NCBI RefSeq assembly: GCF_012489685.1
Contig: NC_080042.1
Coordinates: 28,773,158-28,837,157 of the forward strand
Reading direction: 5' to 3'
DNA length: 64,000 nt
From: Lotus japonicus
Taxonomy: Eukaryota > Streptophyta > Magnoliopsida > Fabales > Fabaceae
Shown here: one piece after another, positions 1-9,619 of the stretch
How positions within the stretch are numbered: position 1 is the first letter of the stretch
Layout: each line of letters begins with the position of its first letter
Position numbers and translations under genes: made by a program
The notes under the pieces: model-generated
The model's input: only the letters and a program-made list of their open reading frames with translations
Database searches by the model: none
Told to the model about the DNA's origin: nothing

Positions 1-2322
1 TAATGCTACTAGGCGTCGATCAATTCGACTTGGTTATTGTGTTGATATTGAATATTGCTTTGATTTTGATTATTGTTTGGAACAGAGAAAATGATTTCTG
101 GAGGCTTTGGCCGAGTGAACTTATATGAGACGTGTGTCTCCGTTTTCTGAGAGGCTTCGGCCGTTTACTGGTTTCTGTCTTATCGCTTTCTAGTGGATAG
201 GACAAGATTATGTTTATAGCACTGCAATATTGATTCATCGCTCGATAGAGCTTGATGTATTTGCGTTTATGATTAAATTGTGTTGACTATATTCGTGCAT
301 TTGATGCCACTCTCGGAGCGTGGAATACACTTACCCTTGTCATGACAATGACGGGTTTGTTTTGGGACTGTTTGTTAGGTCGAACCAAGGTTCGAACCTT
401 TATTATTTTAGGGAATCTAGTGTTTTCTCGAGGAGTTTTTGGGTTTGATGGGAACTTTGAACTTATAGAGTTTTGGACTAAAAATAATCATAATTTGTTT
501 TATATAGATAAATTCATAATATATTTATTAAGAATATAACGCTTTTAATTAATGACGACGATTTGATGGAAAAGACTTAGGAATGAACTTGAGTTTGGAA
601 AACGGGAATCGGTCGGTGATCCTAGTTTTAGGAACATTATTTTGAAAGGTTTTGGAAAATGAGAATTGGATTTTGGAATTAATAATCATAATGCACTAAC
701 TTACGATGAAACCTTTTACCTAATGAGAGAACTATTTTTAAGGGAACTCATATTATGGAAAAGAATTTGTAGACGGGCTTCGCCAAGGATCTAGGCGTTA
801 GTGAGGTACCTAGTAGAGTACTCTTGGTGTAGCAGGATTTGACGGTTAACCGTATAGAGTTGCATCGTCCCTGACTATACCTAGCACAACAAGAAGTGAC
901 GGTCAACCGCGTAGAGTTGTATCGTTCCTGTTGAAGTCTGGCATAGCAAGCAGGATGGTTAAACCCGTAGGGTCACAACCGACTTGACTATAGCCTAGGT
1001 TTCTCATTGTAGAAGCCTTTGGTATATCAACCAATTTTTACCTGTGAGGACGAATCGTTGTTTTGCTAATCATATTGCACTCATGGATACACGCGATGAA
1101 GTGCCAAGCGGAGTACTTCGGTATAGCAGGAAGCAACGATCAGCCGTGTAGAGTTGAATCGGTCCTGACTATACCTGGCACAACAGGAAGTGACGATCAT
1201 CCGTGTAGAGTTGTATCGTCCCTGTTGATGTTCGGCATAGCAAGCAGAAATGGTCAAACCATGTAGGGTATGCACCGTCTTGACTATAGCCAAAGGTGAT
1301 AAGCGACACCTGAGCAGAAATGGTTAAACACGAGGCCAGTGTTACGACCGTCTCGAGGTGCCCAGCCTTTAAGTGGAAATACCGTTGGTTTGTCCCGTTG
1401 CCAAGCAGAGTGACGTTATTCGGATTTGTGTCAGCATATTCTGCATAAGCACACCATGCATCTTATTATGATTGACGTTGCATGACATGTCATGCCCTTT
1501 AATTATATGTGTTTAGATCTTGATGATCGGATTATTATTAGGGCTTTAATAACATGTTATGTATATACCTTAGGGTAGGCAACACAGAACTTATACGTAT
1601 ATATTCAACATATATATACCACCTCATTCTTCAAATGTTGGTTGTATATCTATTGTATTCTGTAAGTTGACCCTAGCGCCTTGACTTTGTTTGTATGTCT
1701 GTGTTTCGGCGGTCGGCCTGCTGCCAGACGTTCAACAACTGATTCGTGATGGTTCAATGTTCGGGGAGGACTTGGAGCGAAATAACTACTACTGAGCCTT
1801 CGACGTGGACCCGGACTTCGTGCAGGATCGGATGAGGGTCGATGTTAAGGGTGTAGTACATCGGGTGTCGTTGTCATAGCTCTGATTTTCATTTCTTATT
1901 CTGGGGCAGGGTAGGTCCCCGACTATTAGCTTGTTGTGTGGTTCTCTTCCGTGAGGATCACAGGGAGTTTGTCGGACGTAGGAGGTCTTTTGGAGGCCGT
2001 TTTGGGCTGTTTTACTTTCTTGGAGGACTGTATTTATAAAACTTATGACCCTGACTATGGGTCGCACTTATTTGCCAGTGGGCACTACTTTTAGTTACTT
2101 GGTGATACTTTCCGTCACTTGAGGACACTCGTGACGATGTTTTTAGTTACAGCGAGGACTGTACTTATATTGTATATTAGTCGTTGTTAATCGCGATTGG
2201 GTTGAGTCTTTATTTCGACAAGCCTTTTTATTTAAACAAAACCAAAAAATAAATATAACTGCTTTTCCTCTTTATTTTATTTATGAGATACTAAAGTGAC
2301 ACCGAGATATCGGGGCGTTACA
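1..2322 (+). mobile_element. Long terminal repeat of gypsy family T, 5' end cut by window edge
   Basis: The segment ends in ACTAAAGTGACACC...ATCGGGGCGTTACA, directly followed by TTG and an initiator-Met primer site, so it is the 3' end of a 5' LTR. The same sequence recurs in plus orientation at 10855-13227/25143-27154, diverged at 55102-58237, and in minus orientation at 8379-9619 and 19049-23571. No gene is visible; the short open frames overlap low-information LTR sequence. An AT-rich TATA-like stretch lies near 1590-1620. Very long LTRs ending this way with a Met-tRNA primer site are usual for chromovirus (Tekay/Del-like) Ty3/gypsy elements, but without a pol gene the lineage is inference. 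Confidence 0.8.
826..1290 (+). repeat. Degenerate repeat block inside T LTR
   Basis: Two blocks (about 826-1003 and 1120-1290) repeat the order GACGGTCAACCG / GTAGAGTTG / CATCGTCC / GACTATACCT / GGCATAGCAAGCAG. Each block holds sub-repeats of roughly 60 bp built on CGTGTAGAGTTG. The same pair is present in the other plus-strand T copy at about 25630-26100. Confidence 0.7.
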
Positions 2323-2325
2323 TTG

Positions 2326-2337
2326 TGGTATCAGAGC
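2326..2337 (+). other. Primer-binding site (initiator tRNA-Met), T element
   Basis: TGGTATCAGAGC lies three bases after the LTR end at 2322. It is complementary to the 3' end of plant initiator tRNA-Met. About 155 bp of leader follows (to ~2495) before an unrelated element begins; the internal region of this T element is otherwise lost. Confidence 0.8.
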
Positions 2338-2495
2338 TTGTCGAGTCTTTCGAGAGTCTTTGGGGAATAGGTCTTCTGTGCTAGTTTGTGTGACTCTGCA
2401 AAGAGTAAAAATTGATTGTCTGCCAAGCGATTTTTCGCTTAGAATTGATTGAAGTTATTGCATAATCATATTGTATAGTTATGGTAAATGCTATT

Positions 2496-2804
2496 TGACT
2501 GGGCGAGACCCCTGGGTCCCTCGCCCAGGAGACTGGACTTTGGGCGGGGGACGTACCATGGCCTCGGGCCACCCATCCCAAGGCCCAACTGGCCCATTTA
2601 TGCAGGTTAAAGGCGCCAAAGCCTAAACCCCCTCTCTGTAAATAGAAGGGGAAGACCAATTGTAAGGGACTCTTAGCTCATTCGGAATAATAAGAGCATT
2701 GAAATTCAATTACATTTTCTCTCTCTAAGCGTTTAGAGCTTCTCTCACTAAGCATTCTCATACTTTGGGTACCACCTTCCCTCTCTATGTTCTAGCACGG
2801 AACA
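2496..2804 (+). mobile_element. Probable short 5' LTR of Tat-type Ty3/gypsy element
   Basis: The right boundary is placed just before the TTTGGCGCAGCCTGTGGGG primer region. The left boundary at TGACTGGGCG is a guess based on a TG start and the end of the T leader. It contains a TATA-like TGTAAATAGAAGG near 2637 and a CT-rich stretch before the primer site, as expected of an LTR promoter and 5' end. No second LTR copy was found, so the limits are uncertain. Confidence 0.45.
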
Positions 2805-2822
2805 TTTGGCGCAGCCTGTGGG
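2805..2822 (+). other. Primer-binding site of the Tat-type element
   Basis: TTTGGCGCAGCCTGTGGGG resembles the TGGCGCC...GTGGGG primer sites of Tat/Ogre/Grande-type gypsy elements and not the Met-tRNA site used by the other elements here. Confidence 0.55.
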
Positions 2823-3033
2823 GAACGGTAGATTTCGATTCCCGAACTACGTGGATCGTGATTCGGTGGAGTGAAGCTCGTTCTTCAGTGCGATTTCTCT
2901 CTAGTTTTTTGTGATGGATTGTGATTTGATTCCCTCGCAATTCGTAATTTGATTTCGAGAAGTTCAAGTTTCTGTGAAAACTGGTGCGATTCAGAGGCAA
3001 GTGGTTGAATTCTCGGTTCGTCAACAGAGCCTG

Positions 3034-3630
3034 ATGGAGCCCTTTCGTCGACGACGAGGCAAGGAACCAGAGCGAAGTTACATTTCTTCCCCGCGCACCG
3101 CGGGATTGGATAGACATCGCCGTGCAGAAGCACGTCGAGCGATAAGTGGCTACTTGAAGTTGCAAAATGAGTGTCTACAGGAGCAGTTGAGTTACTATCA
3201 CCTCCGGCAGTGGAATCAAGAGGAGGAGGAAGCTGCGGCTACGGCCGGAACAAAGCCTTTCTCGGCGGTTGTACGAGAGGTGACTGTACCGGACGGCATG
3301 ACGAGCCTCGTGTTAGAGGCGTACGACGGACAAACCAGTCTAAAGAATCATCTGTCTCATTTTGAGGCGAAGATGGCGAAGTACACGGTCTCCGATGCTG
3401 TGAAATGCAAGATGTTTCCATCAACATTCCGAGGCGCGGCAAAGGAATGGTTTACGAATCTGCCTCCAGGATCCATAGCTAAGTTCCGTGATTTCTCATC
3501 ACAATTCCTTGACCATTTCTCTGCAAGGACGGTTGAGAATCTGTTTGATACTCGGCAGGAGGAACGTGAAACCCTGGAACAATATGTGACACGATACAGT
3601 GCCATATCCGCGAGGTTCGAGGAATTGTAG
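3034..3630 (+). pseudogene. gag: Tat-type gypsy gag, N-terminal part
   Basis: This encodes a retrotransposon Gag (capsid) domain, which would package element RNA in cytoplasmic virus-like particles. The core runs from about residue 90 of the open frame: AYDGQTSLKNHLSHFEAKM, then FRGAAKEWFTNLPPGSI, FRDFSSQFLDHF and ETLEQYVTRY, the usual order of the Retrotrans_gag family. I take the ATG at 3034 (MEPFRRRRG) as start; the frame is open further upstream with GTG at 2974. A stop at 3628-3630 and a frame change before 3708 cut it from its C-terminal half, so it is broken. The following ORFs continue gag and protease. Confidence 0.75.
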
Positions 3631-3707
3631 CCACACGTGTGCGTGTGCTTTTTCAAAGGCGGTTTGGCCCGGGGAGAATTTTATTGCGAGCTGAGTAGGA
3701 AGCTGGC

Positions 3708-4178
3708 ATGCTCAATGGTGGAAGTCCGCGCCCGAGCGCAATACTACATCTTAAAGAGGAAATTGAAGCACACAGGAGGAAGGGCGAGCGAGCAACAAAG
3801 GTAACTCTGGCCATGGAAAAGGTACAGGACAAGGAAACGAGTTGCGAGCACGGGTTCGGACAAGCTGGCCATTTCATAAAGAAGAAAAAAAGGAAATCAC
3901 TCCGCCCGAGAATGAGGGATAGGACACACTGGTGCTCGCGTCGGGAAGCGAAGGTAAACCAGCGAACGAGGTCGCAGGGATGCTCAAACAAGGAGCTTGC
4001 AAAGTTACTTCTCGAGGCCGAAATCGAGGACATGAACAGAGTCGGCGAGCGCAGAAAGGACCCTAGAAGCGAGGTGGGGACTCCGTTGAGGTGGTGTGAG
4101 TACCACAACTTAGAGGGCCATAACACCACCGACTGCTTCATGCTGAAGGGTCAAATTAGACGGTTGATTGGTCCTTGA
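3708..4178 (+). pseudogene. gag: Tat-type gypsy gag, C-terminal part with CxxH/HxxxxC knuckle
   Basis: This continues the preceding Gag in another frame. Its informative part is near the C-terminus, CEYHNLEGHNTTDCFMLKGQ, which fits the knuckle seen at the end of Gag in Tat-lineage gypsy elements. Upstream is a basic, low-complexity stretch. It ends at a TGA (4176-4178), while the downstream protease lies in the same frame, so gag-pro was probably one reading frame broken by one frameshift and one or two stops. Function would be RNA binding in the particle. Confidence 0.65.
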
Positions 4179-4250
4179 CTTTCGCAAGCGGCGAAGGGAA
4201 AGAAATTTGAAGATGTTGACAGCGGCGAGGGCGAAGGAGCGGTTGAAGCA

Positions 4251-5390
4251 ATGAACACAATCGCTGGAGGTTTCGAAGTTTGCAACGACGTATCGGCGGC
4301 GGGCCGGGAGACAGTGGGAGCGATAACATCAGTACAGGTGTATCCAGAACCATTTGGGTGCTCACATCCAGACATAGTGATATCGACCACAGATTTCGAG
4401 GGAATCAAGCCCCATACGGATGATCCGGTAGTGGTAATGGTAAGAATAAAATGTTTCAATGTATGGAGGGTGCTTTTAGACCAGAGCAGCTCAGCGGATA
4501 TGATCTATGAGGACGCCTTCAAACAGATGGGGCTGACGGACAAGGATTTAAAGCCATACGTGGGAAGTTTGGTAGGATTCTCTGGGAAACAAGTTCAGGT
4601 ACGTGGCTACGTAGAGTTGGATACAATTTTTGAAGTGGTCAAGGACGCTGATCTCTTGAGGATAAAATATCTGGTCCTACAAGTTGCGGCAGCTTATAAT
4701 GTCATCATAGGGCGAGGTACCTTAAATCGCCTCCATGCCGTAATATCTACGACCCACCTTGCGGTAAAATACCCCCTACTTTGCGGGAGGATAGGAAAAC
4801 TGTCAGTAGACCACAAGGGGGCGAGGAAGTGCCATAGCCATTGCCTCAACATGTATGGCAGAAAACGAGCTGGCAATGGGCACAGGTGCCACGAGATTGG
4901 GACGTCTGAAGGCGGTGAAGGCGAACAAGAGAATTTGAGCGCGCATAGCCAGAGCAACGGCGATGAAAGGAAGGGGAGGAATCAGGGCGTAGAATCCCGT
5001 AGGATAAGAGAAAGCAAGCTCTACGCTCAAAAGGAAAATGAGTGGTATGACGAGGACGGGGACGTGAACGCTACAAGTAGAGGAATATTGGCAATCGAGC
5101 CCAGACTCACCAAGGACCAAGAACAACGCTTGAGTGGACTCGTAGAAGAGAACGTTGACCTCTTCAATTGGGGAAAAGAGGAACTGTTTGTGGGGGGCCG
5201 CCTGCATTTGCTTGGCCCCCTCGGAAGGCGAGAAAGGGAGAAACTCATCGCCAGACCAGGAATGAAGGAAAGGAAAGAGCACAAGGAAGGGGTAACAAGA
5301 GGGAGGCAGAGAAGGCAGGGACAGATCCCTCGCCACGACAGAGAAGACAAAGAAGGCGAGGAAGACAGGATGCTGGGAGTAATACTCTGA
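4251..5390 (+). pseudogene. Tat-type gypsy retropepsin region; no reverse transcriptase follows
   Basis: The first ~160 residues form a retropepsin-like fold: CFNVWRVLLDQSSSADMIYE (active site written DQSSSAD where most relatives have D-x-GSSAD), then VGFSGKQVQVRGYVELD and AYNVIIGRGTLNRLHAV. After VEENVDLFNW, where Tat elements normally enter the reverse transcriptase, the frame runs into a Lys/Arg/Glu-rich low-complexity tail (about residues 300-379) with no RT motif. The glycine after the catalytic Asp is replaced by Gln-Ser, which would probably impair activity. I read this as the truncated end of gag-pro in a non-autonomous or internally deleted element. Confidence 0.65.
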
Positions 5391-6168
5391 TTGAAAAGCA
5401 AGGACCAAAATAAAGATGCACTATTTTTCTCCGACACGGGAGTTTTTTAATGAGGCATCCCTCGATGTACAAAAAATCTTTTACAAATGAAATACAAAAA
5501 GGATATTCTTAGCAATACTCCTAACTATCGAAATGAGACGGCAGCCTGGTGGGAAAAATTCCCTGAAGGTGGCGATCCCAACACGACCTTGATGTCTTTA
5601 GATTGCTCCGGAAAGTCCGGCGCTGACCGTAGCCATTGCAGGCGACATGTGCGGATGAGCTTCCCACCGCCATCCGTTGGCGGTGTGCGCGAATAAGCTC
5701 TGTATCCAAAGAACCTCCCCGAGATATGGGCGAGTCGAGTCTTCCCGGAACGCGGGAAGCATTTTTAACTAGGCTAAAAGTCTCGGGTAAACTCATATGG
5801 CCATTGGGCCTCGAGCAACTGTAAGTCCCCACCTAATAATGCTGGAGGGGCCGCACCAGCTCTTACGGGAAATATTGGTGCAAACAAAAGCCTCGGTAAA
5901 ATACCGAGCGAAAGTCCTAGTTACACGTAGAACACTCTCGAAAAATTACTCACGGAAAACTGGAAGGCTAGCACTGAAAACACGAGCTAAAACGGCGACG
6001 AACAAAGGCGAAGATAAGTGGCGGGCCACCTACCTCTCCCGCTCAACCATCCTTCGCTCATTTAATTATTCATTTATTCCTTCATTTATCTGTTTATATT
6101 GGGGCGATTTACTAACTCGCCCGTATGTTCATAATAGTGCACGTCAGAACAATTCGAGAAACAAAACT
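5391..6168 (+). other. Non-coding spacer between Tat gag-pro and the antisense ORF
   Basis: I see no RT, RNase H or integrase motif in any frame. The stretch contains an A/T-rich start and moderately GC-rich filler. In an intact Tat element, the pol gene and a long untranslated region would separate protease from the antisense ORFs; here only this piece is left. Confidence 0.5.
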
Positions 6169-6173
6169 TTTAT

Positions 6174-6584
6174 TCAAGGGCTTAATACATTTAAAAGGGG
6201 GGGGGGGTCTCTCCGCATTTTCATACATTCTTTGCGCTGCTCTGTCCTCTCAAGCTCCAACCGATATTGCTTGTACTCCAAGTTGCAGAGTTTCCGGCTC
6301 AGCTCCTGCTTCTCAGGACCTTCTTCCACCGTCTCCAGAGTTGTTACCACCGTTTCTTTCTCCTCTAGCAGATCCAGCTCCCGCCGGCAGAGCTCTTGAA
6401 TTACCTCCACGAAGCAGAAAAAATCCTGGAGGACAGCGTCCATCTCAGGACTCAGATCCATTTCCAACAGTTTGTTGGCCAGGTCGTAAGAGCTAGTATC
6501 TTCCGGAGGCCTGACGTTGATGAAGAGGTCTTCGTCAAAAGCTTTCTTCCTGAGTTCTTCCAGACAAGCAATATGGGAAGCCAT
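6174..6584 (-). CDS. Antisense coiled-coil accessory ORF of the Tat element
   Basis: A 136-residue protein is read opposite to gag. It starts MASHIACLEELRKKAFDEDL, has a Leu/Glu-rich heptad-like middle (ELCRRELDLLEEKETVV) and ends with the basic EQRKECMKMRRDPPP. It is clearly homologous along its length to the antisense ORF at 49381-49773 and to the broken copy at 32734-33017, both in copia elements: the shared landmarks are LEELRKKAF, ELxxLEEKE, EQRxEC and MRRDPP. It probably makes a parallel coiled coil; function unknown. A TATA box lies about 60 bp upstream and the stop overlaps a TGAATAAA poly(A) signal. The frame is intact, which argues for a real gene over a chance frame. Confidence 0.7.
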   Translation of the reverse strand: MASHIACLEELRKKAFDEDLFINVRPPEDTSSYDLANKLLEMDLSPEMDAVLQDFFCFVEVIQELCRRELDLLEEKETVVTTLETVEEGPEKQELSRKLCNLEYKQYRLELERTEQRKECMKMRRDPPPLLNVLSP

Positions 6585-6641
6585 TTCCTTGATGTTTTGG
6601 AAAGCAGATGAAATGTAAAGATTGTTGCGTTTTAGTTCTTG

Positions 6642-6694
6642 TTTATAAGCCTAGTTCAGTTTCCGTGAGTTATTGCTGGAGCAGTTTCTCGAGG
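6642..6694 (-). promoter_or_regulatory. Promoter-like block of the antisense ORF (Tat copy)
   Basis: On the minus strand CCTCGAGAAACTG-N4-AGCAATAAC is followed by GGCTTATAAAC (TATA at 6642-6647) about 60 bp before the ATG at 6584. The same two blocks in the same order precede the ORF in the copia copies at 32628-32682 and 49827-49882. Confidence 0.65.
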
Positions 6695-6897
6695 AATTTT
6701 TTCTTAGAAAAAGAGCGACTTGCAATAAAGGTTTGAACGTTCATGGTCGGTGGTCAATGGTAAACCGTTGAAAAGTGGAAAAAAGGCCTTTGGGCAGACG
6801 TTTGGAAATTCCCCAAGAGGGACGTTCCACATGGTTCATTCCCTGGCGGGGGGCGTACAATTGGGGAGACCCTTGGTACAAAGATGGCAAAGATAAT

Positions 6898-7424
6898 CTA
6901 AGAACTCCTAACATGTGGAGTTGGCTCTACGTGTTCTTTTGTCAGGAAGCGCTCGGCGACAAAGCATGGAGGATCGTCGGGCCCGACCAATCCTGTGGGA
7001 GTCACCTTCTTGAATGCTTCCATCTGGCTGAGGTCAATTAGAGGATGGAGGTGTTCAACTTGGGCTTTGGCGAGGAAAAAGCCTCGGCCATGTTCGGAAA
7101 CAATAGCAATGGCAGCCTCTAACCTCAATCTTTCTTCTAAGGCCTTCGCCTCAAGGTGAGCTTGAGTCTTCGCGGAGGATAGAAGGTCGTCTTTCTTCGC
7201 CAGGTCAGATCGAAGGTTGTCAAGGTCGGCCTCCATCAAAGCTATTTGGTGCGCTTTCACGCTCGATTCTAGCTGCGCCTCCTACCGCAGTTCTGCAAGA
7301 GTTTTCTCCAATTCAGAAATCCTCCTGTCGCGGAACTCTAAGCTAACTTCAGCACGAGCGGACTGATCGGCTAGTTCTTTGGAAAAGGAGTCTTCCTTGG
7401 CGATCAGTTGAGCGGCGAGTGATA
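6898..7424 (-). pseudogene. Second antisense ORF, coiled-coil C-terminal remnant
   Basis: One minus-strand frame runs from the junction at ~7424 to 6898, broken only by a TAG at 7282-7284. It is a long coiled coil (KELADQSARAEVSLEFRDR, then ALMEADLDNLRSDLAKKDDL) followed by GFFLAKAQVEHLHPLIDLS and a short tail. C-termini of this shape (coiled coil, then G-F-x-x-A-x-x-Q-V/A, then a short P/D tail) are typical of the antisense 'putative gypsy-type transposon' proteins of plant Tat-like elements; that assignment is from memory of the family and not a search. The N-terminal domain is lost where the next LTR fragment begins. It is codirectional with the 6174-6584 ORF. Confidence 0.55.
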
Positions 7425-8378
7425 ACCCTATTTTAGTAGTGTTTTTAGGGTCTTTTCTTTGTTTGTTTTGAGTCTTTTTCTTGAGTCTCATGTAGTGTTT
7501 CATGCATTCTCATGCATTTTTATCTTTCTTTGAGTCTTTTCTTTGTTTTGTTAATTTTGTAGTTTTATAGGGACTTTTCTTGCATTTTAAGTAAAGTTTA
7601 GGTCTTGCATGATTTTCTTAAGTTATATGAGGGACCTCTTTGCTAATGAACTCTTTGAACTTCTGGATATTTGCCTTGACTTGTTGGTTAGGTTTGCTGA
7701 TCAGAAACTGAAGGAAAAAGAAAGCCAAGATGCATGGAATTGAAGGAGGACTTAAAGAGGCTTGAAAGAGGAGTTACAAGAAGTTGAAAAGTCTGTTACA
7801 GTGAAGCTTGAGCGCTTAGGCACTGGGAATTGGCGCCTAGGCGCCAATTAGCTCCAGAGAGCATGTTTTGGGAATGCAATTGGCGCTCAGGCGCCAATTT
7901 CTTCAGGACACTTAGTCATTTTACTCATTCTAGATCAAGTTTGAGAGTTGAGGAGAACCTTGGGGCTGTAGGAAGGCTTCCAACTTGTATTTTTCTCAGG
8001 TTCTATTTACATTTTCTTTATGAATTCACTAGCCATGAGTGGCTAGTTCTTTTTTTGCCTTTGGTTAAGAGATTCTATGAAGTTTTAGTTTGTTAAATCC
8101 TATCTCTATGCATGAGTTCTTGATTTACCTTGTATTTCAATTCCTTTATGCATGTTTAGCTTTGGTGCACCCTTGCTATAGGCTAGATTATAATCAAATG
8201 AAAGTTTTTTATGATTTAGGGACATGAATTGGGATAGGTCCTTCTATGCTTGCTTCTAGGAATAGAGTGAGGGTAGGATTTTGTTGGCCTGAATATGTAT
8301 GCTTAAAAACCTCTTATGAATGATTAAGTACACAAGGAATTGGGCTTAAGTTTCAATTTGAGAGAGGCTAAAGCAACA
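7425..8378 (+). mobile_element. LTR fragment of an unclassified element (Athila-like style)
   Basis: It begins near GTGATAACCCTATTTTAG and shares TTTTGAGTCTTTTTCTTGAG / TCTCATGTAGT / TTTCATGCATT / CATAGGGACTTTT and later CTAGGAATAGAG / AAGTACACAAGGAATTGGGC with 29166-30487. No ORF is supported. The sequence is T-rich and has two palindromes at 7828-7899. Family is uncertain. Confidence 0.5.
7828..7899. repeat. Two GGCGCC-centred palindromes
   Basis: 7828-7849 is a perfect 22-bp palindrome whose left half is AATTGGCGCCT. 7878-7899 repeats it with a small mismatch at the centre (AATTGGCGCTC / AGGCGCCAATT). Together they could form two hairpins in the LTR transcript. Confidence 0.75.
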
Positions 8379-9619
8379 TGTAACACCCCGATTTCGGTGG
8401 CGTCACTTTAGTAACCAAAAGTAAACTTAATGTGGAAAAACGTGAATATATTTTTTTTTTTGATAATAACTAAGACAAGACTGAATTGAATAAAACCCGA
8501 ATGCGAAAAGCAATAGAACTAATATACAATATATAAACAGCCCCCGCTATAAGAAGCAACCTCGTCACGAGTGAACCTCCAGTGACGGGTAATAGAAGAG
8601 TAGCGCTCGTAGGCAAAAGTACAAACCAAAAGAAAAGGTTAAGTGTCCGCAACACTATCCCTCAAAATGAGAATAAGCTGGCCCATCGGCCTGAAACAAG
8701 ACTTCCTAAGTCCAACCAACTCTCTGTGATTCCCGTAACGAAACCACACAAAAAGCTATAGGTGGGAAACTACCCTGTCCCGAATGAAACAAATAATGTT
8801 CAGAGCTAAGACTCTACTCCTACACTAGTCCCATCTCGAGGAGCTCACACTAACACTCAATCCTACATGCTAGCATGATCGTCGTCCGAATTCGAAATCC
8901 AGAACGACCTAGTCTACATACACCATCCGTCCTCCTCTCGCAATGCGCTCCTGTTCCAGCATCCCAACTCTAGCTTCCCCCGAAGGGTGAACCGTCGTGA
9001 ACTAGTCCGCCAAAGACATCTGACAAAGGGCGTTTGTTCGCCAAAGCACACACAGAAGACGCGAGGGTCAACTCCAAAGAATTATATAAATAATACCACC
9101 AATAGATACCATTAAAAGATTAGCCACTTAGGCTTATAGCTAGGGATAACATCCTAGGGTTGCATATTTCTCAATGAACATAAACGACAGTAAATCACAG
9201 TTAACATGCCTCAAATAGAATTAACAAGTACCAAACACACTCATCAACTATGTCAGTATGCATGTTGCATGAAATGATATGCAGGTTAACCCAGTCAACC
9301 AATATGCAATCCGGAACGGATGGACATCAAACGGATCAGCCCTAACACCAGCCACGGTGGGACCATTTCGGCCCGCGTGCCTCTTACACCACAGAAAGGT
9401 AGTCAGATCAGCAGTAAACCCGTAGGTCTGCCATTTCGGTCTGCTACTAAGAGTCACCTAGCAGCGCTCTTACGCGGAAATCCTGGTCTTATAACCAATT
9501 TTGGAATCCGCCGTGGTCCGGTATCTCGCCGTGTTTAAACCACTTAATGAGTGCATGCAATGCAGTGATTAGCCAAACAACGTCTCCGACCTCACTCGAC
9601 ACGTCGCCACGTGTTCTAA
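8379..9619 (-). mobile_element. Truncated T-family LTR, minus orientation
   Basis: It starts TGTAACACCCCGATTTCGG (the reverse complement of a T LTR 3' end) and parallels the solo LTR at 19049 onward through AACGGTGGGACCATTTC-like and GTCGCCACGTGTTCTA blocks. It stops abruptly at ~9619, where copia gag sequence begins. No gene is seen. Confidence 0.75.

Noticed and set aside
4803..5437. Minus-strand frames over the gypsy protease region
   Set aside because: Leu/Ser/Phe-rich shadows of the Lys/Glu/Arg-rich sense strand; no domain.
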